The notes beneath the pieces were generated by a model. It was not told where the DNA came from. It saw only the letters and a list, made by a program, of their open reading frames with translations, and ran no database searches. A stretch of DNA of 64,000 bases from Linanthus parryae (taxonomy: Eukaryota > Streptophyta > Magnoliopsida > Ericales > Polemoniaceae), in contig JALGPY010000009.1 in assembly GCA_023055425.1 (NCBI GenBank), positions 34,019,275 through 34,083,274 of the forward strand, written 5' to 3'. Positions 1-10,500 of this stretch are shown piece by piece. The first letter of the stretch is position 1. Each line of letters opens with the position of its first letter. The position numbers and the translations under genes were made by a program.

Positions 1-93
1 AGAGTGAATGGGTATTAGTGGAGGTGTCAAAATGACTTTATTGTCATTGTACAATTGAGAAAAATACTACCCCAACAAAAAGATATTATTTTA

Positions 94-252
94 TATATGA
101 ATATATATCATATCCCGGCTCATATCCTACCATAATCAAACACCGAAAACCGAAAACTCATATCCTGCCTTATCCCAGTATAATTATATCCTACCTCATA
201 TCCCAGTACATGCCTTATTCCCCTCCTTGTACCTTGCCCAAACGAGGCCTCA
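94..252. mobile_element. Tourist-like MITE terminal fragment
   Basis: The stretch carries repeated words such as CATATCCTGCC and TATCCCAGTA and ends in a terminus reading TTGCCCAAACGAGGCC. This is the inverse of the terminus of the larger element in the CNGC intron (10061), and the same words recur near 11570. Only one end is clear and the left boundary is uncertain. The repeated words and the GGCCTYGTT-type terminus are visible in the sequence; membership in the Tourist/PIF-Harbinger group is inferred. Confidence 0.5.
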
Positions 253-749
253 GAGTATCTCCAACCCGCTCCTTTTCCCTTCACATCAACTACCTTATCA
301 TCTCCCAGCCACCACCTTCCCGTCACCCGAATAAATTCATTTTGAAATAAATTTATAATTACAAAAATAATTTCACTAATAATAATAAATATGTAAGGTT
401 AAGGAATTAAAAAAATAATAATAATATTAACCATCGTAACACCATTGATAGAAAAAGCAAACCAGTTCTAATCATTACAACAGCGATTGTCAGTATTTGC
501 TTCTTACTTTTTATCTATTTTTTCATCCTCTTTTTGTAGTCATATCATGTATCTTTCTGTTGGATGTCAATTAATAAATTATAACTTGGGTGCTTAATCA
601 TACAAAAAATAAAAATATATTAAATCATTACCAAAAAGTACAATGTATTAGATTTTACAGTAAATGAAATATGATATTATTCCAAAAGGTTCCTCAATAA
701 AATAAAAACACTATTACAGTTTTTTCATGTAAAATGTAATTCAGTGTAA

Positions 750-2041
750 TTGAAAAAGAACTCCCAGACATGCCACAAATTGCTCCCTGTTGAGGGGAAA
801 GCCTGGGGAAGTTCTGCTTTTCCTTTCCTGCTGGAGGAAGTTTTTCTTCCCCTTCTCCTGAAGGTGTTGAAGACCATCACTTTTATTCTCTCCCTCATGT
901 CTTTCCATCTTGGTGGGTCTATTCCTCTGGTGTTCCACATTTGAGCCTTCTTACAAAGTGAGTAAGCAGATTCAATCTGACCTGAGATGGGGTTGGATTG
1001 AACAATTATTTCAATATGCAGGGCGTTATGTGCCCAAATTTGATGATGAGAGGGGTTGTATGTACCAAATAACAAAACTCAGTATGGTATTCTGTACTTA
1101 ACTCTGGTTGTAATTAGGGATGGCAACGGGTCGGATCCGGATCGGATCCAGATCCGACTAGGAAAAATGGGATCCAGATCCGATCCAGATCCGTTCGGAT
1201 CATCACCGGATTCGGATCTGATCGGATCGGGTTTCATCCAGCTGATCCAAATCCGATCCGTAGATCCATATAATACGTGGTCGGATCGGATTCGGATCGG
1301 ATCCGACTTGGATTTACAATAAAATACAAAAATAACATAAGAAATAAACAATATTTCAACGCTAAGGCATGTTCGCAAGTTATGAAGCCTAAAACACAAC
1401 AGAAATAGCTTTGTAGGTTGGAATTACTATTGTATTCTTCTTGGAAGTGAAATGGGGAGGTAATATGAATATATTTGTAAAGCACACATATACGTCGGAT
1501 CGGATCGGGTCGGAACCCGGTGGATCTGCCCTTAGATCCAAATCCAGATCCAAACCCGATCGGATCTGGCTTTCCAGATCCAAATCCGATCCATTTTCAA
1601 TTGGATCGGATTCGGATCCGATCCATTCGGCCCGGATCGCTCGGATCACAGATCAGATCGGACCATATTGCCATCCCTAGTTGTAATTATATACCGAATT
1701 GCCCGATGTGGGCCTTCTCAATAGATCTGCCTACAAAGTGTTGTCAAATTTACCAAAATCCTTGAAGACAACTACATTCACCAAATACAAAGCAATAACA
1801 AAAACTCAGTGACATGTATGTAAAGCTGTTCAGACAGGTCTACCTACTAACCACACCATCTCTCTCAACCATACTTCCTCTCCAGCATCTTCTTCTTCTT
1901 CCTTTAACACAATTATGAGTGCCAAGACATCAAATCTTCCACTATGCTCGATCCCTTGGCAGATAGACCAGGAGTGAAATTCTAGCCATACCTTGGCTGC
2001 CATAGTTTCGGGTGTATCTATTGTGGAGGTCTTGACCCTGG
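750..2041 (-). CDS. Possible spliced gene or gene remnant, function unknown
   Basis: Two open segments with plausible splice signals lie on the minus strand. The first, 2041 down to 1844, follows a TTTCCATTTACAG acceptor, is 66 codons long and ends at a possible donor (GTAGAC). It includes AAKVWLEFHSW and ends with an acidic stretch. The second lies at about 1075-750 and has IESAYSLCKKAQMWNTRG followed by a very basic part ending in a stop. A further possible exon starts at 2536. The intron would contain the hAT-type element at 1115-1679. I do not recognise the family. It could equally be a decayed gene fragment. The composition looks more coding-like than the surrounding AT-rich DNA, but the evidence is limited to open frames and splice-like signals. 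Confidence 0.3.
1115..1679. mobile_element. hAT-type non-autonomous element, TIR TAGGGATGGCAA
   Basis: The element has terminal inverted repeats TAGGGATGGCAA / TTGCCATCCCTA and is flanked by a perfect 8 bp target-site duplication GTTGTAAT (1107-1114 and 1680-1687). Both arms are packed with degenerate GGATCGGATC-type words in either orientation, around an AT-rich core (about 1310-1490). No transposase is encoded; the open frames across it are artefacts of the repeat. An 8 bp duplication and a TAGGG-type terminus are characteristic of the hAT superfamily. A second member lies at 42815-43297. Confidence 0.9.
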
Positions 2042-2897
2042 CTGTAAATGGAAAATTGAGGTCCGCCCCTTGATTTCAAGCATCAAAGTCACAAACTAAG
2101 TTGCATAGAAAGGGACTATAAGACATGACTTTTTATGAGAAATGAATTAGAAGATTGGTATGATACGATTCGTGAATCCGACTACTGGCTTCTTAAAATG
2201 TCGTTTAGAGAGGTAGTGTGGTTTTTTTTGGAACTTTCAAGATGATAAGTGTTCCCATAATATTAACTTAATGCAAAATGGTGATATTCTAAGCTTCTTC
2301 ACTCATGACCAGTTGGTTTAGAGGTGAGACCCCGCAGTAACATGTTATCAGTCAACAGACTCAAGTGCCCACTGCCCCCACTTATATGGTCTACTTGTAG
2401 GTTTCAATGACATCACTCGCGAGGGTGCGTGTGAATAGTTTCCATCATCAGAAATATACAAATCAAATAAGCATCTGGGCTACACCATCGATCATTCTTT
2501 GCCTGATTGATTTTGACTTGGAATTGCTAGCATTCTCTGCAAGGAAATGAAAAACATTAGGAAGTTAAAAACTTTATTAGGAAAGACCCATAAAATATTA
2601 ACCATGCACAGAGGCTACTCCAACTTGGAAAAAACATGCATTCCTCTCTCCGATAGGCCACCACAAGCAAGGAGGAACAAAATTAACCACTGAGCAATAT
2701 TTGTTGGAAGTATGCCTCGCTAGTTCACCTGAGGTTTGTGGATATCAGTGGACTTCCTAGGAGACAGTGGTTCCTTAACCTTATTTCCGTGGTGTCTTGT
2801 TTTCCTTTTCCTTTTCATTATTTTTTATTTTGAAGATGGTTTATACTTGAAGGAATCATTAGTTGGCATTTCTGGACGATACCTGTCCTATCCTTCT
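2042..2897. other. Intergenic, no supported gene
   Basis: AT-rich sequence. One weak exon-like open stretch on the minus strand begins at 2536 after a TTCCTTGCAG acceptor and could belong to the unknown gene downstream of it on that strand. Nothing else is supported. Confidence 0.4.
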
Positions 2898-2906
2898 TTT
2901 TCATTT

Positions 2907-4281
2907 GGGTAAAAGACAAAAACCACCCCTTGAGTATGGGTTATATACAAATACACCCCTCGTGTTTGGGTATATACCAATACCCCCCTGTCAGAGGCAA
3001 GAGACAAAGAACCCCACTGCCAGTGGATGGACGTTAGACGAATAGCACCCTTCTGTTACAATCAGTTAGTATGGGGGTGCAATCTGACTTTTTATGACCA
3101 TTTTATTTTTGGTTTTATTGTGTTCATGTTCTTGGCCACCATTCTTGGTGTTCTTGGCCACCACCACCAAATCTCCACCAGCAACACCACCGCCGCTACC
3201 AAATCCCCACCAGCAACGCTACCACCACCACCACTGAATCCCCACCACCAACAACACCAAACCAAAACCCACCAGAATTCACCATCTTAACCAATTTAAC
3301 CACGATTCCATTACCTCCAAACAACCTGCGGATCACAAGCCAACAGCCCAACACAACACAATCCCCACCATAGCCACGACTCTCTGCCTTCACCTGCTAC
3401 TCCTTCCACATTCAACTACCATCACCTCTGCCAAACATCTCAAACCCAATTAACTAACCTGCTAATAACATCAACTAAACCATTCTCCATCACCAAACTG
3501 ACCTCAACACAACCTCAATTACCCAACAGACACCAACATTCCTCCCTTCATCCACATAACATCACACCCAATACCGAAGCAAACCAAACCCAGATTACAC
3601 AGCAGCTTCCTCCATGAAAACCTTCAATCACCATTCACCCGAATGAAGCACTGCCACAATCACCATTCGCTCCTCAAACTCACAGACCACCTGCTATCTC
3701 TCCAATCCCCGACCAAACTCCACAGCAGCCATCATCACCACAGGCCTTAAGAAACCTAGAGAAGAAGAATCCACAGAGCCAGCACTGAAGAAAGAAGAAG
3801 AACAACGCCAATACCAGAACACTGCAACACTCAAATACCAAACTATCGACCCAGTACCTTCAACACAGACCACCAATTCAGCCTCAACAAATCAACACCA
3901 TTGAAGGCTTCGGTCAAAGCCACAAATCAAAACCCACAGTGAGTGAGTTAGTGAGAGAGAACCCATTTCGCCTGCATTTCACGAAGAGCGTCTCCACCAC
4001 CTCCTTTTCCAACTCCGATGCCGCCACCATCGCCACCCAGGTCCGGTTCCCACCCTCCACATCTCCACCGTCGTCGTCCTCGTTCCTCCGTTGACCCACA
4101 AACCCTCTCAAAACCGATGGATTTGGTGAAGAGAGGGGCGGAATCGAAATGGGTAGTGACTGTGAAGGTGGATGTGAAGGTCGCCGGAGAGATGGAGATG
4201 GGTCGATCCTTCTGTCAGACTTTCTCTCTCTCTTCCCTCGGCTGAGATGAGATGAAGAACAAGAGAGGATCACATAGAGGC

Positions 4282-4380
<99 letters not shown>

Positions 4381-4494
4381 GTCATTTTGTCAAATTTCAG
4401 GCATATTTTTGTCTTTTTGCCCCTCCGTTAGTAAAACAAGAGGGGTGTATTTGTATATAACCCATACTCAAGGGGTGGTTTTTGTCTTTTACCC
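2907..4494. mobile_element. MULE (Mutator-like), possible Pack-MULE
   Basis: Perfect 55 bp terminal inverted repeats (2907-2961 and 4440-4494) begin GGGTAAAAGACAAAAACC. A 9 bp target-site duplication TTTTCATTT flanks the element (2898-2906, 4495-4503). Nine-base duplications with long TIRs define Mutator-like elements. There is no transposase. The interior is CCA/ACC-rich, then GC-rich at about 4015-4245 with a short open frame, and ends in an AG microsatellite. The GC-rich block looks like captured host exon sequence, but its source cannot be named from sequence alone. Confidence 0.9.
4285..4376. repeat. (AG)n microsatellite
   Basis: About 46 uninterrupted AG dinucleotides lie inside the MULE, near its right TIR. 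Long AG tracts are common in plant 5' untranslated regions, which fits the idea that the adjacent GC-rich block was captured from a gene. Confidence 0.98.
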
Positions 4495-4503
4495 TTTTCA
4501 TTT

Positions 4504-5450
4504 ATCTTCGCCTCTTCCATGTTATCCATGGTTTAATAAGTAAGTTAGTTTGTGAATTAAGTCTAATTAATAATCGGGTTATCGTGAAAGATTTTTACTC
4601 AAACTTTACTCTATGGACCAAATTATAAAATTGCATCCTCATTTAAGTTGCGGATTCCAGCTATTACATATGACAAGGGGCAACCTAAATGAAATAACTA
4701 AAGTGCTTGCAGTTTAATGTTCCATTTTTTCTCTACAGCACGATTTTTTTTCTCAAGAATTTCTCACTGAGCCACTCTTGCAACAGCATACGAAATCAGG
4801 AGTAATAATTTCGTTATTCTTGCTCATCAGTGAAGCCAATTCATCAGATGTAAATATGTGTAATTGTGATCAAAACCTTATTACAAAGTCGTGAAGTGAA
4901 TTTTGAAGACATAGTTTCTAGTTATGCTAGGTATCACCAAGCCTATGAACACGGGGGTTGAGTAATCATACATCCCCCTACGCTTTAGTTACTGCAATGA
5001 ACTGGTCCATTTGTGTGATCTACGCTTGTTAAATTGAGGGAGTTTGTGCGCTTGACTTATTGAATGGTTAATCTGTCTTGTTCGTCGAGAGCGGTAGAGG
5101 AAATATGCTGATTCGGTTTATTAACTTATGTAAATTAAAATAGATTCATAAATATCCTAAAATCCTTTATTTTGGTTGTATGTAAAAAATCATGTTTACA
5201 TTATATAATCAACCAGCAGAACATAGTTTTTTTACGTGAAAAACCTATGCCTACAATTTTTAGTTTGAAAGCCATGGGCTAGCATCACACCTGGACCATT
5301 TCCAGATATTCCGAGGATGTGGAGTTTCAGTCATTAGGCCGTAAAGGTTCTGAAGGCAGTCTCTTCTGTTACTATGCTTTCCCAGGCATGCCCACTCTAT
5401 CTATTTTCCTACTTGTTAAGCCAGATTTCTTTCAGACTATTAGTCACGTG
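4504..5450. other. Intergenic, no supported feature
   Basis: AT-rich DNA with many stops in all frames. I see no gene, RNA gene or element ends here. Confidence 0.5.
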
Positions 5451-5627
5451 CTCGCACACAGGGGCGGAGCTACATAGGGGCAGGGGGGGGGGGGGGGGCA
5501 GTTGCCCCCCCTGAAATTTGAAAATTTCTACTAGTACTCCCAGGTTTTATTGATTTTTAATGACTATAATTTTTAGGATATATAATATTGCCCCCCCCCC
5601 CCCCCCCCCACCCCGAAATGCTAAACT

Positions 5628-5700
5628 GTCCAGTGGCCTGAGTGGTTAAGTGTTTGATTGCCGAATTGTATTACACAGGTTCGAATCTCCTCAATGTCAA
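5628..5700 (+). repeat. tRNA-like segment (A box and B box)
   Basis: A Pol III A-box-like sequence TGGCCTGAGTGGTTAAG (from 5633) is followed by a B box GGTTCGAATC (from 5679). Spacing and order resemble a tRNA gene, but the 5' and 3' acceptor stems do not pair, so this is a degenerate tRNA-derived segment and not a functional tRNA gene. Confidence 0.6.
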
Positions 5701-5762
5701 CTGCATTTTGTTTCCGATTTTTTTTCATTTTCTAAAAAAAATAATTTAAGTTCAGTTAGTGA

Positions 5763-5820
5763 GAATCGAACCCACCACCACCCGCTTGCAAGCAAAATTC
5801 TTAACCACTGCGCCAATTGG
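5763..5820 (-). repeat. Second, convergent tRNA-like segment
   Basis: On the minus strand an exact A-box match TGGCGCAGTGG (5814-5804 region) is followed by a B box GGTTCGATTC (5772-5763). It faces the plus-strand tRNA-like segment about 65 bp away. No acceptor stem is visible, so it is tRNA-derived only. Confidence 0.6.
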
Positions 5821-5965
5821 AACATTTGCAACACTATTTAACATTTTGTTATATAACAATAGGTTCAACCGTTTACTACTCGACTTTTGATTGTTGACTT
5901 TGACTTTTGACTTCGTGAATCTTGCCCGGCTGACTTGATTTCCTAGCTCCGCCACTGCTCGCTCA

Positions 5966-7526
5966 GTCTCTCTTTCTCATTGAAATGTGAAAGGGGCCCA
6001 CTATCTTAAAGCTGAATGTGAACTGGGCCTTGTAAGTATTGAACCCATTAAGTAAGAAAACTTCAAAGTCCACTCTTAGTGAAAATGTGACCCTTCTCTA
6101 GAGATTAAAATTTTATAGGTTGTGAAATATCATTGGGGGTGTTGCATTACTTGGTGCACCGTGCACACGAGGAGTTTTGTTTGTCCACAGTAGACTCAGA
6201 AACACTTTGCACCTCCTAACTTTGCCTCACTCAGTTTCACATTTAACCCAACAGTTTCATCTGTCTCACCTCGTCCCTTTCCATTAAGATTGGGTCTCAC
6301 TTTCCCATTCTGTCAGTGTGTCCTAACTAGAGAATCATCATCGTCTCTCTCTCTCCAACATAACCACCGTTCCATTTCATCATTAGTGCTTGTTTTCTCT
6401 CTCTTTCTCCCTCTCAACACCGAACCGTCTACAATCCTCTTCACCAATACTGGCCACCACACTACCACCGAGAACCTCTGCTCATCCTCAAAACATCACA
6501 TCACCTCACTACCACTTTCTTAGGTTTCATCATTAAAGAAATACAAACATGTGAGCATTGTCCGAAACCGTTACCAACTCCCATAACTGAAACTCCACTG
6601 CTCCAGCAACACCACTAGGGTTCATTTAATCCATAAGTTGTATAAACCAACAACATGAACCCCAGAACAACACATTCATGTTTAATTTCGGGGGTCCCGA
6701 AATTGAGTTCAGTCTTGACAACCCGAGCTTCTTTTTTTCTGCAATGTTTTGGGTCAAAACTTCAAATTCAAAACCTGCCAGAAAAAACGGCGAGAAAAAA
6801 AGATTTGCTTCTGGTCTTCCTTGGGTGCTCGTGGCCCTTTCTTTACTCTTTTTTACTTTGCTTGGTAATCTTACCATTGTTAATATATATGTATCTGTAA
6901 GAGAATTAAGCAGTAGTTGTTTATAGATAGCTAAAATGTTAGTGGCAATGGAGTAGTCAAACGGATGAAGTACTTATACTATTTATTATTTATGTTACTT
7001 TAAATGCATCATCCATCTCAAGTATGTGTAATTATAGGATTTCATTTGTGATTACATATGGGTTCCCCTCTAACTGAGTGTAAATAATTCTGCTACTTAG
7101 GCAGCAGGTTGCAGTTAGGGGGAGAGAGTAGGAGGGAAAAAGAAAGGATATTACAACCCAATTTTGAATGTGGACTATGCAATTTGCGACTGGGCCAAAT
7201 TATTAGGGAACTATGCCCTCAACCTGGTTGGTACTACATTGGTATGAGTGTGCCAGTGCATCATTCTTATAACTAACATGTTTTGATAGAAAACACTTGA
7301 GGGTTAAGTTTTATAATATTTATCTAGGGTATAGTTGCAAGTTTGTATTCTCTGTCCTTCTCTTTCTTTGGTAATTAATTCTATTGTTACATTCCCGAAC
7401 AACTGCTAAGAGGAAAAGTTCTGTAATGATTTATTTCACCATTGGTGATATACGAGTGTCAACAAAACCTTTATTTAGACTCCATTGTAAAAGTTATTAA
7501 TGCTATCGTGTTCTTTGTTTTCTCAG
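5966..7526. other. Sequence upstream of first visible CNGC exon
   Basis: I searched all frames here for the missing CNGC N-terminal exons (transmembrane segments S1-S5 and the pore) and found none. The open frames present (about 6290-6900) have no channel-like features. The stretch is either intron or sequence unrelated to the channel. Confidence 0.5.
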
Positions 7527-10500
7527 TTCCTATGGGCAGACTCTGTCAACCAGCACATTTATTGGGGAAACAGTGTTCGCCATCCTGATTGCTATATTTG
7601 GTCTTGTTTTATTCGCACATCTAATAGGAAACATGCAGGTATGTATTGTGGTCGTTTCCATTTGGCTTTCAAATCTTTTTAATAGCTTTTATATTTATGT
7701 GATGATTACTTTGCTTGTTGTAAACGGTTTCTTCGTTTAGGAAGATTTCTGGTTGCAGTATTTAGCTAGGGCTTTGCCAATGTAAAGCTGAGGCCGGTCA
7801 TATAAAATCTGTATTCCATGTTGGCTATGTAGAAGTTTGCTAGTCATAACCAACATATTGATTTATGCTATTGAAAGAATATCAAAATGAATAAAACCTT
7901 ACATGTTAGTTCAGCAGCATTACCCGTCTTACACTGCCACGATAAACTTCCAACTCTGCGGTGAAGTTCTTCTTTGTATGAACTTGGAGCTTAGTTGTTT
8001 ATTGATATCTAGAGAGTATTACCGAATAAAAATTGTGTTACTGTCTTTATAAAGTTAGCCATTCGTGAACTTTAAGGATAATGAGTGTTGTTTTATCTGG
8101 TACATATGTTTTGTGAGAAACAACTTCACCCTGTGTGTTATCAGTCAATAAATGCACAGGTCGAATGGTCACATCACACATATTTTTTTCCAATAATCTA
8201 CCCACCACTCAAAAAGTGTCAAATTGGTGAAATATTTTTAGTGACGAGCGGCGCTCATATTGTTATACTGAGATAAGATAAGCTTCATCAACCTATTGAA
8301 ATCATTCTCCCGATTCTTACAAATATATCAATTTCAACATTTCTGAGAATTCATGTCGACACGACTCCTCCTCAAAGGAGAGGTATTCATTTCATGATCC
8401 CCACTCCTACATGGCTGCACCTACTTAGATTGGATTTCACTGCACTACTCTTATAGTACGACCAGAATAGGTTCATCCTTGTTAAAGAAAAGGGAGAAAT
8501 CATGTTGGAATAGTCAGAGAGTTATATCTCTGGTAGTTTCGTGCTCTTATGACGTATTTTCCTCTAAACTGTATTGTATGCGAAATTAATATTGTATCTC
8601 TGTCTGTGTCGGTTTTTTAGAAATTGTCGTTTAATCTATCTAATGTCGTCATTTATTTGTGAACCCAACTCTCTCTCTCTCTGTAGACTTATTTGCAATC
8701 TATGACGGTGAGGCTTGAGGAATGGAGACTCAAGCGAAGGGACACTGAAGAGTGGATGAGACATCGGCAACTCCCTGACGATTTGAGGCAACGTGTTCGG
8801 CGTTTTGTTCAATACAAGTGGGTTGCCACTAGAGGGGTTGATGAAGAAGCTATCCTCCATGGTTTACCTGCTGATCTTCGTCGTGATATCCAACGCCATC
8901 TATGCCTGGACCTTGTTCGACGTGTAAGTTGTTTCCTACTACTCTTTTAACTTTAGTGCGGAAATCTAGTTCTTCTGTGTATCACGTTTGGTTTTTGGAT
9001 TTAAGGGGTGGGGTGGGGGGATTATGTGGGATATATATGAACTTTTTATGTATTTTGCTTTTTCGGAGACATTAACTTGAAACATCAAAAAGTTGACTTA
9101 GAACTTAGAAGAAATATAGGATATAAACATCCACAGGCAGGATAATCTGTTGCACTAGCCCACTCATTTGGCTGCCTAGTGCTCCAATTCAGCAGACGGC
9201 CCATATTTGAGGGTGGCTGTGTAATTTAGTATATTACACCTTTTTTTTTTTTTTTAAGAAGGAAAGTATATTACACCTATTGGTAATTTATTACACTAAC
9301 AAGCTACAATCCAACTTCTCTAACCTTCCCAACATTATACAATACCATTTAAGTTATCATTATTTTTAACTATTTATTTTGCTCTTCTGTCTTCTAGAAT
9401 TCAACTTGTATTATTTCGCGTATCCGGACTTATTGTTGAATTATTTTTTAATTTTTCAAAGGATTCAGTTACTTAGCATCTGGAAAACAAGAACTCACCT
9501 TTTCATCTATAATTTTTAAATATATTATTTTGTTTACTTCAAGAGCCCCGGGTACGAAAATCACCTTGGGCCTCTGAAAAGCAAGAACGGTTTTGTCCAT
9601 AGGGGCTTTTGGTCATGTTTGATTTGGGGGGGGGGGGGGGGGGGGTGATTAGAACTGAATACTTGTTAAGCTAATTAACCTGATAGAAAGGCAAAACTGA
9701 GAACCACCTGACAGGAGTTGCGGTGCTCTTTATTAGTTTTGAAGTTTTGGTTTCAAAGATCTTTTGGCATGTGAATTGTGAGAGATAACAACCTACTCTT
9801 AGAGCATCCTCATTCTTCAGATACACAATAATTGCTCTTTTACAGTGTCTAGCATATTTTTTCTCAGCGAAGTTAGTACTAGAGTGTACCACTGACAATC
9901 GTAGTAACATTTCTGAGATGATAATTGAGAAAAATAAAATCTTGGGTTTCATGTGTGCGTATCCAATTTAGCTTGTGTTTTGCTCGGCTCCTTTTTCCTA
10001 TTATTTTCCCACGTCTTTTTTCATAAGCACTTGAGTCATATGACAGTGATTGTACTTTAAGGCCTCGTTCGGATAAGGCTATACTAGGATATGGGGTGGG
10101 GTATGATTGTACTGGGATAAGGCAGGATAAGTAATTTTTGGTTGAGTGTTTGGTTAGAGCAGGATATGAGACATGAAGGGTTAGTGTGAAAATGACCACT
10201 GTCCTGAATTTTGGATCTGTAACTGTTTGTCTTCTAAAACATTTTTCGTTATACTTCTTAACAAATTATATGTTCAACTGTTACTAACTTATATTTTTTT
10301 CCTTGTACTAAATTAAATAAAACTTTGTAATGACGAGATAATTATGTTTACTAAATAAAAAACAAGAACAAAACAGGAAAAAAGATACAAAAAAGAAAAG
10401 AACAGGAAGGACTTCAAATCGGAGCACTAAAAAGAGGAAGAAGAGCTGGAAGGAGCTTCAATTTGATTGACGAACCCACAACCAGGCACCGACTATCATG

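Larger units (their letters stand above)
5459..5957. mobile_element. hAT-like element with CAGKGGCGGAGCTA ends
   Basis: The left end reads CAGGGGCGGAGCTA and the right end is the inverse of CAGTGGCGGAGCTA (one mismatch). The flanks CTCGCACA (5451-5458) and CTCGCTCA (5958-5965) form an 8 bp duplication with one difference, as expected for hAT. Two homopolymer blocks, poly-G near 5485 and poly-C near 5591, and two tRNA-like segments lie inside. It is non-autonomous with no transposase frame. Assignment to hAT is inferred from the duplication length. Confidence 0.75.

Noticed and set aside
1056..1649. Asp/Pro/Ile/Arg-rich open frames on both strands
   Set aside because: They are translations of the GGATCGGATC words of the hAT-type element; frames on both strands have the same repeat bias.
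5628..5820. Functional tRNA genes
   Set aside because: A and B boxes are present but no acceptor stem pairs and the anticodon arms do not fold; they are tRNA-derived only.
6290..6926. Candidate N-terminal exons for the CNGC
   Set aside because: No transmembrane or CNGC motif matches; frames are short and the reading does not join to the S6 exon.
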